Shown: piece by piece, positions 24,843 through 32,962 of the stretch
Position numbering within the stretch: position 1 is the stretch's first letter
How the letters are laid out: every line of letters begins with the position of its first letter
Assembly (NCBI GenBank): GCA_934553255.1
Contig: CAKTEZ010000006.1
Span: 1 to 58,385 of the forward strand
Source: an uncultured Oscillospiraceae bacterium
GTDB lineage: Bacteria > Bacillota > Clostridia > Oscillospirales > Oscillospiraceae
Reading direction: 5' to 3'
Length of the DNA stretch: 58,385 nucleotides
Notes under the pieces: model-generated
Databases searched by the model: none
Told to the model about the DNA's origin: nothing
The model's input: only the letters and a program-made list of their open reading frames with translations
Translations under genes and position numbers: made by a program

Positions 24843-25868
24843 ATGAAAAAGCTCTTGGCTCTGCTGCTGAGCGCCGTCATGCTCCTCAGCCTTGCCGCCT
24901 GCGGCAAGAAGGACGACGCCTCCATCAACGATTCCGGCAACGGCGGCGACGCCGACGGCCTGACCGTCGCGCTGGTCGTGGCGGGCAAGCTCGGCGACCG
25001 CAGCTTCTACGACTCCTCCAAGGAGGGCCTGGACCGCATGGTGGCGAACCTCGGCGTGACGCCCATCGTCATCGAGTGCAACAACGAGAACCACGACATT
25101 CAGATGAAGAACGCCGCCGAGAAGGCGAACATCGTCGTGTGCGTCGGCTGGGAGTTCTACAACGTCGAGACCATCGCGCCCGACTATCCCGAGGTCAACT
25201 GGATCTGGGTCGATAACGCCACCAGCGCGCCCGTATCCAACGTGCTCAACATCACCTACGCCCAGAACGAGGGCAGCTTCCTCGCGGGCTACATTGCCGC
25301 CGCGGTCTCCGAGACCGGCGTGGTCGGCGCGGTCGGCGGCGACGATGTCGATACCATCAATGACTTCATCGTCGGCTACACGCAGGGCGCCGAGTATTAC
25401 GGCACCGAGAACGGCAAGGAGATCAGCGTGGTGAAGAACTACTCCAACACCTACGACGATCCCGCCGTCGGCAAGGACTGCGCCATCGCGCTGAACGATC
25501 AGGGCGCGGACGTCATCTTCCAGATCGCCTCCGCCTGCGGCGACGGCGTGTTCGAGGCCGCCAAGGAGAAGGGCTTCTACGCCATCGGCGTGGACAGCGA
25601 CCAGAAGTACATCGACCCCGAGGTCATCATCTGCTCCATGAAGAAGGAAGTCGGCAGCTCCATCTATGACGCGGTCGAGAGCTATCTCGCGGGCGAGAGC
25701 CGCTTCGGCACCACCTGGACCGCCGACATGGCGACCGGCTACGTCGGCATCGGCTACGGCGACGACGGCATGACCCAGCAGGTCCCCGACGAGGTCAAGG
25801 CCGCGGTGGAGGGCATTGCCGCGAAGATCGTCTCCGGCGAGATCGTGGTCAATACCACGCGCGCGTAA
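24843..25868 (+). CDS. BMP-family nucleoside-binding lipoprotein
   Basis: This is a 341-residue protein. The lipoprotein signal ends in SLAAC (Cys about 20). The mature part is the Bmp/Med fold (LTVALVVAGKLGDRSFYDSSKEGLDRM, then AQNEGSFLAGYIAA and VDSDQKYIDPEVIICSMKKEVGSSIYDAV), as in PnrA/YufN nucleoside-binding proteins. It begins the operon with ATPase and two permeases. A hairpin separates it from the ATPase gene. Confidence 0.88.
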   Translation: MKKLLALLLSAVMLLSLAACGKKDDASINDSGNGGDADGLTVALVVAGKLGDRSFYDSSKEGLDRMVANLGVTPIVIECNNENHDIQMKNAAEKANIVVCVGWEFYNVETIAPDYPEVNWIWVDNATSAPVSNVLNITYAQNEGSFLAGYIAAAVSETGVVGAVGGDDVDTINDFIVGYTQGAEYYGTENGKEISVVKNYSNTYDDPAVGKDCAIALNDQGADVIFQIASACGDGVFEAAKEKGFYAIGVDSDQKYIDPEVIICSMKKEVGSSIYDAVESYLAGESRFGTTWTADMATGYVGIGYGDDGMTQQVPDEVKAAVEGIAAKIVSGEIVVNTTRA

Positions 25869-25885
25869 TTCCATGCGCTTTTCTT

Positions 25886-25909
25886 GCGGCGCGGCGGTAG
25901 CCGCGCCGC
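25886..25909 (+). terminator. intercistronic hairpin after the BMP gene
   Basis: A perfect 10-bp GC-only stem (GCGGCGCGGC and complement) closes on a GGTA loop, without a T-run. It is probably an mRNA-stabilizing or partial-termination structure that raises binding-protein output relative to the transporter. Confidence 0.5.
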
Positions 25910-25955
25910 TTCTCCTATCCACCCTCAACCTCTCAAGAAAGGCAGGTGTTGCGCC

Positions 25956-27494
25956 TTGCAGGAAAACGCAGTAGAATTCCGCCACATTTCCATGGAGTTT
26001 CCCGGCGTGCTGGCGAGCGACGATGTGTCGCTCACCGTCCGCCGCGGCGAGGTCTTTGCGCTCGTTGGCGAGAACGGCGCGGGCAAGACCACGCTGATGA
26101 ATATTCTCTACGGCATCAACGCCCCCACGAACGGCGAGCTGTATGTCCGCGGCAAGCGGGTCGAGCGCTTCACGCCGAAAAACGCCATCTCAATGGGCAT
26201 CGGCATGGTGCATCAGCACTTCATGCTCGTCCCCAGCTTCACCGTGGCGCAGAACATCGTCATGAGCCGCGAGCCGCGCAGGTTCGGCGTTCTGTTCGAC
26301 AACAGAGCCGCCGAAGCCGCAACGCAGAAGCTGGTGGAGGAATACGGCCTCACGGTCGATCCCGCCGCCGTCGTGCGCGAGATCGGCGTGGGGCTTCAGC
26401 AGCGCGTGGAGATCCTCAAAACGCTCTACCGCGGCGCGGACATTCTCATTCTCGACGAGCCGACCGCCGTACTCACCCCGCAGGAAACGGACGAGCTGTT
26501 TGCCGTTATCCGCCGCGTGGTGCGCGAGCTGGGCATGACGGTCATTATCATCACGCACAAGCTCTATGAGGTCATGGCGATCTCTGACCGCGTGGGCGTG
26601 ATGCGGAAGGGGCGGCTCATCGGCGTGGAGAACACCCGCGATGTGGACGAGCGCAGGCTCGCCTCGATGATGGTCGGCCGCCCCGTACTCTACGACCGGC
26701 TGGAAAAGGTCGGCAGCGCGGGCGCGGAGCGGATCGCCGTCCGCGACCTCACGGTCTGCGACGACCGCGGTCTGGTCGCCGTGGACGGTCTGAGCCTTTC
26801 CGTCCGCGCGGGCGAGGTGCTTGGCATCGCCGCCATCGAGGGCAACGGCCAGAGCGAGCTGCTCGAAGCCATCACCGGTATGCGGCGCACCGAGCGCGGC
26901 ACGGTGGCGGTCTGCGGGCAGGATGTCACAGGCAGAACGGCGGGCGAGATCCGCGCCGTCGGCCTTGCCCACATTCCCGAGGACCGTCTTGCCACCGGCG
27001 TGAGCGCCGTTTCCAGCGTGACGGACAACCTTCTCATGGGCAAGCAGCGCAGACGGGATTTTCAGGGCTTCGCGCTTTCCCAGCGCCGCAGCTCCATCGC
27101 GCGCTACGCGGAGGAGGTCTATGAGCGCTTCGACATTCGCGGCGCGGGCGTCGATACCGCCGTCGGCTCCATGTCCGGCGGCAATATGCAGAAGGTCGTG
27201 GTCGCGCGCGAATTTTCGTTCGACTCTCCCGTACTCATCATCGCCCAGCCCACGCGCGGTGTGGATGTGGGCGCCATCGAATTTATCCATACCCGCATCA
27301 TCGAAAAGCGCAACGCGGGCTGCGCCATTCTCCTCTGCTCCGCCGATCTCGACGAGGTGTTCCGCCTGTCCGACCGCATCATCACGATGTACGAGGGGCG
27401 CATCACCGGCGAGTTCCGCGCGGACGGCATCACCAAGGAGGAGATCGGCTGGTATATGACCGGACACCGCGCGGAAAAGGAGGCGGCAAAATGA
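25956..27494 (+). CDS. nucleoside ABC importer ATPase, double-cassette (YufO-like)
   Basis: This is a 512-residue protein with two ABC cassettes. The first has Walker A GENGAGKTTLMN and Walker B LILDEPTAVL. Its signature is the degenerate GVGLQQRVEIL. The second cassette has a degenerate Walker A (IEGNGQSELL) and signature GSMSGGNMQKVVVAREF. This is the RbsA/YufO arrangement. A TTG start preceded by AAAGGCAGG fits the family N-terminus (ENAVEFRHISMEF). It ends in ATGA overlap with the first permease. Confidence 0.9.
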   Translation: MQENAVEFRHISMEFPGVLASDDVSLTVRRGEVFALVGENGAGKTTLMNILYGINAPTNGELYVRGKRVERFTPKNAISMGIGMVHQHFMLVPSFTVAQNIVMSREPRRFGVLFDNRAAEAATQKLVEEYGLTVDPAAVVREIGVGLQQRVEILKTLYRGADILILDEPTAVLTPQETDELFAVIRRVVRELGMTVIIITHKLYEVMAISDRVGVMRKGRLIGVENTRDVDERRLASMMVGRPVLYDRLEKVGSAGAERIAVRDLTVCDDRGLVAVDGLSLSVRAGEVLGIAAIEGNGQSELLEAITGMRRTERGTVAVCGQDVTGRTAGEIRAVGLAHIPEDRLATGVSAVSSVTDNLLMGKQRRRDFQGFALSQRRSSIARYAEEVYERFDIRGAGVDTAVGSMSGGNMQKVVVAREFSFDSPVLIIAQPTRGVDVGAIEFIHTRIIEKRNAGCAILLCSADLDEVFRLSDRIITMYEGRITGEFRADGITKEEIGWYMTGHRAEKEAAK

Positions 27495-28591
27495 AAAAGC
27501 TCACGGGCCTTATCAACATCCGCTACCTGCTCTCGCTGCTGCTGTCCATTCTGCTCGCGTTCCTCATCGGCGCGGCGATCCTCGCCGTCTCCGGCTTCCG
27601 CCCGCTCGATGCCTACGGTGCGATGCTCTCCGGCGCGTTCGACAGCGCGCGTCACATCGGCGACTTTTTGGAGTACGCGATGGTTTTGTGCGTGTGCGGT
27701 CTCGCCTGCGTGCTTGGCGCGCGCGTCGGCATCTTCAATGTCGGCGGCGAGGGCCAGCTGCTCCTCGGCGCGATCTTCGCCTGTCAGGTCGGCGTGTGGA
27801 TGGACGGGCAGCCCCGCTTCCTCGTCCTTCTCTGCGCGGCGCTCGCGGCGATGGCGGTCGGCGGCGTGTACGCCCTGATCCCCGGCGTGCTGAAGGTCAA
27901 GGTGCGGGTCAATGAGGTCATCACCACCATCATGCTCAACACCATCGCCGCCTACCTCTGCCAGTACCTTGCCAAGGGGCCGTGGAAGAACGCGAACAAG
28001 AACCTCGTCGCCGCCACCGAGCAGCTCAACGCGCAGTACTGGTTCGGCAGCGTCATTCCGCGCTCGAACCTCACCACCGCCATCTTCGCCGCGGCGGTGA
28101 TGGCCTTCACCGTGTGGTATGTGATGGAGCGCACCTCGCTCGGCTACGAAATGCGTATCACCGGCGAGAACCCGCGCTTCGCCTTCTTCTCCGGTCTGTC
28201 CACCGACCGGATCATCCTTCTCTCCATGCTCGCCTCCGGCGCGATGTGCGGCCTTGTGGGTATGTTCCGCGTCTACGGCGTGGAACACCTCTACCGCGAC
28301 AGCGTCAGCCGCGACTACTACTTTGAAGCGCTCATGGTCGCCATGATCGCGCAGTACAAGCCCGTCACGGTCATTTTCCTCTCGCTCTTCTTCGCCGTGC
28401 TGAAGATCGGCGCGCAGGGCATGGAGCTTATCGGCATCCCCTCGCAGATCTACCTCATCATTCAGACGGTCATCATCTTCTGCATGGCCGCCGAGAGCGG
28501 CATCACCCGCTCGCTCACCGCCGCGCGCGAACGCCGCAGAGCCAAGCGCGAGGCCGAAGAACGCTTAAAGGAGGAAACGAAAAATGGATGA
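27491..28591 (+). CDS. nucleoside ABC importer permease 1 (YufP-like)
   Basis: This is a 366-residue protein with 8-10 transmembrane helices of the BPD_transp_2 family. Diagnostic segments are VGIFNVGGEGQLLLGA and KVKVRVNEVITTIMLNTIA. The C-terminus is charged (RERRRAKREAEERLKEE). Overlaps exist with the ATPase (4 bases) and the second permease (8 bases). Confidence 0.88.
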   Translation: MKKLTGLINIRYLLSLLLSILLAFLIGAAILAVSGFRPLDAYGAMLSGAFDSARHIGDFLEYAMVLCVCGLACVLGARVGIFNVGGEGQLLLGAIFACQVGVWMDGQPRFLVLLCAALAAMAVGGVYALIPGVLKVKVRVNEVITTIMLNTIAAYLCQYLAKGPWKNANKNLVAATEQLNAQYWFGSVIPRSNLTTAIFAAAVMAFTVWYVMERTSLGYEMRITGENPRFAFFSGLSTDRIILLSMLASGAMCGLVGMFRVYGVEHLYRDSVSRDYYFEALMVAMIAQYKPVTVIFLSLFFAVLKIGAQGMELIGIPSQIYLIIQTVIIFCMAAESGITRSLTAARERRRAKREAEERLKEETKNG

Positions 28592-29534
28592 TCTCAACGC
28601 GATCCTTTCCGGCATTTTCTCCTCCGGCACCTTCAACGAAATGCTCCGCCGCGCCACGCCCGTGGCGCTCGCCGCCATCGGCGGCTCGCTCACCGAGCAT
28701 GCGGGCATCATGAACATCGGCATGGACGGCATGATCCTCATGGGCGCGTTTTTCGGCGTCCTCGGCAGCTCCCTGTGCGCCTCCGCGTGGGGCGGCGTGG
28801 GACTGGTGCTGCTCATGGGGCTGCTCGTGGGGCTGTTCTTCGCGCTCTTTGTCGTGAAGTTCCGCTCGGACGAGTTCATCATCGGCTGCGCGCTCAACAC
28901 CTTTGCCCTCGGCCTGACGACCTATCTCTCCCGCTCCGTGTTCGGCACCTCGGGCGCGAAGGGCTTCCCCTCTTTGCCGACCGTGGACCTTCCTCTGCTC
29001 GACAGCATTCCCTTCCTCGGCGCGGTACTCAACCACCATTCCCTTTTCGTCTATCTCACCTGGCTGCTGGTGTTCGTGCTGTGGGTGTTCATCTACAAAA
29101 CGCCCTACGGCTTCTGGCTGCGCGCGAGCGGCGAAAAGCCCGAGACGCTGCGTACCGCGGGCATCGAGCCGGAGAAAATGAAGTGGCTCGCCAGCATCCT
29201 CTGCGGCGTTCTCTGCGCTCTCGCGGGCGCACACCTGTCGCTCGGCTACCTCAACGGCACATTCGCCGAGAATATGTCCAACTCCCGCGGCTACATCGCC
29301 TTTGCCTGCGTCATCTTCGGCGCGGCAAATCCCGCAAAGGCCTACCTCGCGGCGCTGATGTTCGGCTTCTTTGATGCGATGGGCCTGCGCCTGCAGGACT
29401 ATATCAGCGCCGACCTCACCGGCATCATTCCCTATGCCATCACCATCATCATGATGGTCTACATCGTGGTGAACGCGCAGCGTCGCCGTCGCCGCCGCGC
29501 CGCGCAGCAGCTCCACGCGCATAGGCTGGAATAA
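28584..29534 (+). CDS. nucleoside ABC importer permease 2 (YufQ-like)
   Basis: This is a 316-residue protein with about eight transmembrane helices. The family segment is TEHAGIMNIGMDGMILMGAF, with FRSDEFIIGCALNTFALG and the C-terminal RAAGIEPEKMKWLAS-like loop (RTAGIEPEKMKW). It completes the importer. Confidence 0.88.
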   Translation: MDDLNAILSGIFSSGTFNEMLRRATPVALAAIGGSLTEHAGIMNIGMDGMILMGAFFGVLGSSLCASAWGGVGLVLLMGLLVGLFFALFVVKFRSDEFIIGCALNTFALGLTTYLSRSVFGTSGAKGFPSLPTVDLPLLDSIPFLGAVLNHHSLFVYLTWLLVFVLWVFIYKTPYGFWLRASGEKPETLRTAGIEPEKMKWLASILCGVLCALAGAHLSLGYLNGTFAENMSNSRGYIAFACVIFGAANPAKAYLAALMFGFFDAMGLRLQDYISADLTGIIPYAITIIMMVYIVVNAQRRRRRRAAQQLHAHRLE

Positions 29535-29548
29535 CGGGAGGAATGCGT

Positions 29549-30334
29549 ATGAAGATCTCTGCCGTTCAAATGACGATGCGCCCGCTGGACGCGGCGCACA
29601 ACTTCGCCCATGCCGAGGCTCTGATCCGCCGCGCCGCGGCGGAGGGGGCGGATGTGATCGTTCTGCCCGAAATGTGGAACACCGGCTTTGTTCCCGCCGA
29701 GGCCGTTGCCTCCGCCGCCGATCGCGGCGGCGCGGAGACGAAGGCGCGTCTCGGCGCGCTCGCGCGCGAGCTGCGCGTCAACCTGATGGCAGGTTCGGTC
29801 GCCATCGACCGCGGCGGCTTTCTCACCAACACCGCCTATGTCTTTGACCGCGCGGGCGCGTGCATCGCCGAATACGACAAGGTCCACCTGTTCACTCTCA
29901 TGGGCGAGGAGAAGTTTTTCCGCGCGGGCAGCCGCGCCGTCACCTTTCCGCTCGACGGACACCCGTGCGGCGTCATCCTCTGCTACGACCTGCGCTTTCC
30001 CGAGCTTGCCCGCACGCTCGCGCTCGCGGGCGCGGAGCTGCTGTTCGTTCCCGCCCAATGGCCCATCGCACGGGTGGGGCATTATGAAGCGCTGCTCGCC
30101 GCCCGCGCCATTGAGAACGAATGCTTCGTCGTCGGCTGCAACTCCTGCGGCGACATCAACGGCGTGACCTTCGGCGGCTCGAGCCGCATCCTCGACCCCC
30201 TCGGCGCGGCGCTTGCTGCGGCGGAACAGGAAGAGGCCGTTCTCACCGCCGACATAGACTTTGAGCAGGCAGCCGCCGCGCGGCGCGGCATCGATGTGTT
30301 CCGCGACCGCCGGAGCGAGGTCTACCGCCTGTAA
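29549..30334 (+). CDS. carbon-nitrogen hydrolase (nitrilase superfamily amidase)
   Basis: This is a 261-residue protein. The catalytic triad is visible: Glu in VIVLPEMWNTGF, Lys in EYDKVHLF, Cys in VILCYDLRFPE. This length and the CYDLRFPE motif fit omega-amidase / deaminated-glutathione amidase relatives (YafV/Nit1 type). Of two nearby in-frame ATGs (29543, 29549) the second has ideal spacing from GGGAGG. It follows the nucleoside importer by 14 bases, so it may work on an imported or salvage-related amide; the substrate is not determinable. Confidence 0.85.
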   Translation: MKISAVQMTMRPLDAAHNFAHAEALIRRAAAEGADVIVLPEMWNTGFVPAEAVASAADRGGAETKARLGALARELRVNLMAGSVAIDRGGFLTNTAYVFDRAGACIAEYDKVHLFTLMGEEKFFRAGSRAVTFPLDGHPCGVILCYDLRFPELARTLALAGAELLFVPAQWPIARVGHYEALLAARAIENECFVVGCNSCGDINGVTFGGSSRILDPLGAALAAAEQEEAVLTADIDFEQAAAARRGIDVFRDRRSEVYRL

Positions 30335-30347
30335 AACCGCATACGAA

Positions 30348-30382
30348 AAGGGAAGCGAAGATCGTCGGTCTTCGCTTCCCTT
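30348..30382. terminator. bidirectional terminator
   Basis: A perfect 14-bp stem (AAGGGAAGCGAAGA and complement) with a 7-base loop lies between convergent genes. TTGTTTCTTG follows on the plus strand and TTTTCG on the minus strand. Confidence 0.8.
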
Positions 30383-30396
30383 GTTTCTTGTGTTCC

Positions 30397-31320
30397 TTAC
30401 GCGAGAAAGCCCTTGAGAATGGTGTCCTCCGCCTCCTCCGCGGTCAGGCCGAGGGTCTGGAGCTTCAAAAGCTGGTCGCCCGCGATCTTGCCGATGGCGG
30501 CCTCGTGGATCAGCTGCGCGTCCGTGGAGTTTGCCGCGATCTCCGGAATGGAGCGGATCTTCGCGCTGCCCATGATGATGGAGTCGCATTGCACATGGCC
30601 GAAGCACTTCGCGTTGCCGACCATGCGGGGGTAGAAAAGCTGGCTGGACTCATCCTGCGCGACGGAGCGGGAAATGACGCGCCCGCGGGCGTTCTCGCCG
30701 TCAAGCACGATCTCCATGTCGCTCGTGGCCTCCTGATGCCCGTGGGTGAGCAGGCGCTCGGTGACGACGCCCTCGGCGTCCTTGCCGCAGACGATCTTCG
30801 TGTAGCGCTTGGTGGAGTCGATGCCGCGAATCTGCACGGTGTCCATCTGGATGCTCGCGCCCTCCTCCAGATACACGATGGTCTGGGGGTTCATGACATT
30901 TCTTCCGTTGCCGTCGCCCTCGCCGTAATGCTTTTCGGAGTAGTGGACATGGGAGTTTTTGCCGACATAGAAGGTGTGTACGCCGTCGTGGCGGCTCTCG
31001 TCACAGCCGGTGTTGTGGATGCCGCAGCCCGCTACGATGTCCACATCGCAGTCCTCGCCGATGTAGAAGTCGTTGTAGACCATCTCGGAAAGGCCCGTTT
31101 TGCTGATGATGACGGGAATATGGCATTGCTCGCCCTTCGTGCCGGGCTTGATGCGGATGATGATGCCGCTCTTGCCCTCCGGCTGGGGAACGATCTCGAT
31201 ATGCTCGGTGGACTGACGGGCCTCGCAGCCGCTGTCCTTGCGGATGTTGAACGCGCCGACGGGCTTGCCCGTGAGGTCGGCGATCTTTTCAAGCAGGCGG
31301 GAGTCGATCTCGGTTAACAT
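30397..31320 (-). CDS. SufB/SufD-like Fe-S scaffold subunit (SmsB-type)
   Basis: This is a 307-residue protein, clearly shorter than SufB (about 465) or SufD (about 420). It retains the beta-helix core of the family (GIHNTGCDESRHDGVHTFYVGKNSHVHYSEKHYGEG). The C-terminal domain keeps QDESSQLFYPRMVGNAKCFGHVQCD with the Cys/His of the conserved scaffold surface. Together with SufC it resembles the minimal two-gene SMS/SufCB system of anaerobes. No sufS, sufU or sufE is nearby. It follows SufC by 19 bases. Confidence 0.85.
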   Translation of the reverse strand: MLTEIDSRLLEKIADLTGKPVGAFNIRKDSGCEARQSTEHIEIVPQPEGKSGIIIRIKPGTKGEQCHIPVIISKTGLSEMVYNDFYIGEDCDVDIVAGCGIHNTGCDESRHDGVHTFYVGKNSHVHYSEKHYGEGDGNGRNVMNPQTIVYLEEGASIQMDTVQIRGIDSTKRYTKIVCGKDAEGVVTERLLTHGHQEATSDMEIVLDGENARGRVISRSVAQDESSQLFYPRMVGNAKCFGHVQCDSIIMGSAKIRSIPEIAANSTDAQLIHEAAIGKIAGDQLLKLQTLGLTAEEAEDTILKGFLA

Positions 31321-31339
31321 AACTCTTGTTCCTCCTTTC

Positions 31340-32068
31340 TCAGCGATTCAGCACGGGGCAGGAGCCGAGCGTGTCCGCCATGATGAGAGGGAATATTTCC
31401 TCCGTCGTGCCGCGGTGGCGGATCTCGCCGCCGCCGACCACGATGATCTCGTCGGCCAGGCGGATAATGCGCTCCTGATGGGAAATGATGATCATGCTTG
31501 CGGCGTGTTCGCGGTGGAGCTGCTCAAAGGTCTCCGTCAGGCGGGCGAAGCTCCACAGGTCGATGCCGGCCTCCGGCTCGTCGAAGATCATCAGCGCGGA
31601 GTGCCGCGCGAGCAGCGTTGCGATCTCGATGCGCTTGACCTCGCCGCCGGAGAGGGACACATCCACCTCGCGGTCAAGGTAATCGTTCGCGCACAGGCCC
31701 ACCTGCGTGAGGTAGCGGCAGCACTTATCCTTGCTGAGCCTGCTGTCGCCGCTGGCGATGGTGAGCAGATCGCGCACCGTGATGCCCTTGAAGCGCGGCG
31801 GCTGCTGGAAGCCGTAGCTGATGCCGAGCCTTGCGCGCGCCGTGATGTCGAGCGCGGTGATGTCCTCGCCGTTCCAGAGGATCTGTCCGCCCGTGGGCGT
31901 GACAAGACCCATGATGACCTTGGCGAGCGTCGTCTTGCCGCCGCCGTTGGGTCCGGTAAAGACCACGAGCTTGCCGTCGGGAATGGCCACGCTCACGTCC
32001 TTGAGGATAGTCTGCTCGCCCGTTTCCGGCGCGGACACGGTATAGGTGATGTTTTTGAGTTCTAACAT
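31340..32068 (-). CDS. sufC: SufC-type Fe-S assembly ATPase
   Basis: This is a 242-residue protein. Walker A is GPNGGGKTTLAKVI, the Q-loop is YGFQQPPRFKGI, the signature is LSGGEVKRIEIATLLA, and Walker B is LMIFDEPEAGID. FQQP and SGGE are SufC-like. GGAGGAG precedes the ATG. It is a soluble ABC ATPase that drives the SufB-like subunit. It is divergent from a ferritin-like gene, with a palindrome in the promoter region. Confidence 0.88.
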   Translation of the reverse strand: MLELKNITYTVSAPETGEQTILKDVSVAIPDGKLVVFTGPNGGGKTTLAKVIMGLVTPTGGQILWNGEDITALDITARARLGISYGFQQPPRFKGITVRDLLTIASGDSRLSKDKCCRYLTQVGLCANDYLDREVDVSLSGGEVKRIEIATLLARHSALMIFDEPEAGIDLWSFARLTETFEQLHREHAASMIIISHQERIIRLADEIIVVGGGEIRHRGTTEEIFPLIMADTLGSCPVLNR

Positions 32069-32128
32069 GGGGTCTCCTCCTTGGTGTGGAGCGTATCCAA
32101 AGTATATCGGTTTTGCGGCAAATAAAAA

Positions 32129-32142
32129 GTTGCAAATGCAAC
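32129..32142. promoter_or_regulatory. palindrome in the sufC promoter region
   Basis: GTTGCA-AA-TGCAAC, perfect 6-bp arms, lies about 23 bases upstream of a minus-strand TATACT (32106-32101) that has no good -35. A regulator could bind here in place of -35 recognition. An Rrf2/IscR- or Fur-like factor is imaginable but unproven. Confidence 0.4.
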
Positions 32143-32293
32143 ACATTTTTATTTTTGCCGCCAAAATCTGCCTGAAATTTCAAAACGCTATATAGTTTAC
32201 CAGCTTTTGCAAAAAAAATCAATGAAAAGTGGCAAGCCTGCCGCGCATAAAATGGCGGTACGAGACCGAGCCGTCAAAAAGGAGGAGCTTTCC

Positions 32294-32914
32294 ATGGAAC
32301 ACGACCCGTCCGCGGCGCAGAACGCCGCCTATGATTACCGCGCCTGTGCGCGCGTCTGGCATCGCGTAGACCCAACGCTGACCCCCTACCCCGAGGCCCG
32401 CGCGGCAATGGCCGCCGACACAGCCGACGACGGTCTGACCGCCGCCGAGCGCGAGGCAGAGCTGTCGCTCCCCGGCGCGCAGGCAGACCCCTGCTGCATG
32501 GGCAGCGCCGCGACGGAATCGCTGGAGGTCCTGCAGGGTTTTCTGCGCGAGGAGCTCGCCGACCGCCGCACCTATCTGTTTCTCGCCCGCCGCGCGCCCA
32601 CAGCGGAGGCGCGAGGCGTTTTCCGCACGCTGGCTGAGGAGGAGGGCCGCCACGCGCGCAAGCTCGCCGCCGCGCTCTACCTCATCACGGGCGAGCGCTA
32701 CTGCCCCGCCATCTGCTACCCGCCGCTGCGCTACGCGGGCTACTGCGCCGCGCTGCGCGAGCGCTACCACGAGGAGGCCTGCGGCGGCTTCAACTACCGC
32801 CGCGCCTCGCAGGAGACGCTCGACCCCTGTCTGCAGCAGCTCCTGCTGGCGTTCTCGCAGGACGAATACCGCCATGCGAACGCCATGCTGTGTCTGCTCT
32901 CAGGCACTATGTAA
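32294..32914 (+). CDS. ferritin-like (rubrerythrin-type) diiron protein
   Basis: This is a 206-residue protein. Four-helix-bundle metal ligands are visible as LREELADRRTY, EEEGRHARKL (ExxH) and SQDEYRHANAML (ExxH). Some Cys lie before the bundle (DPCCMG), but there is no rubredoxin domain. The start is set by GGAGGAG before the ATG. It is divergent from sufC; a role in peroxide or iron handling connected with Fe-S protection is inferred. Confidence 0.7.
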   Translation: MEHDPSAAQNAAYDYRACARVWHRVDPTLTPYPEARAAMAADTADDGLTAAEREAELSLPGAQADPCCMGSAATESLEVLQGFLREELADRRTYLFLARRAPTAEARGVFRTLAEEEGRHARKLAAALYLITGERYCPAICYPPLRYAGYCAALRERYHEEACGGFNYRRASQETLDPCLQQLLLAFSQDEYRHANAMLCLLSGTM

Positions 32915-32921
32915 GCGATCA

Positions 32922-32948
32922 AAAGGGAGGGGCGCCGCCCCTCCCTTT
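32922..32948. terminator. bidirectional terminator
   Basis: A perfect 12-bp stem (AAAGGGAGGGGC and complement) with a GCC loop lies between the convergent ferritin-like and fakA genes. Confidence 0.7.
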
Positions 32949-32962
32949 CCGCGTATTTCGTT

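Noticed and set aside
23520..25985. 821-codon minus-strand frame across the M56 gene end and BMP gene
   Set aside because: It crosses two real genes and their promoter region, with repeated Val/Asp/Ala composition and no domain.
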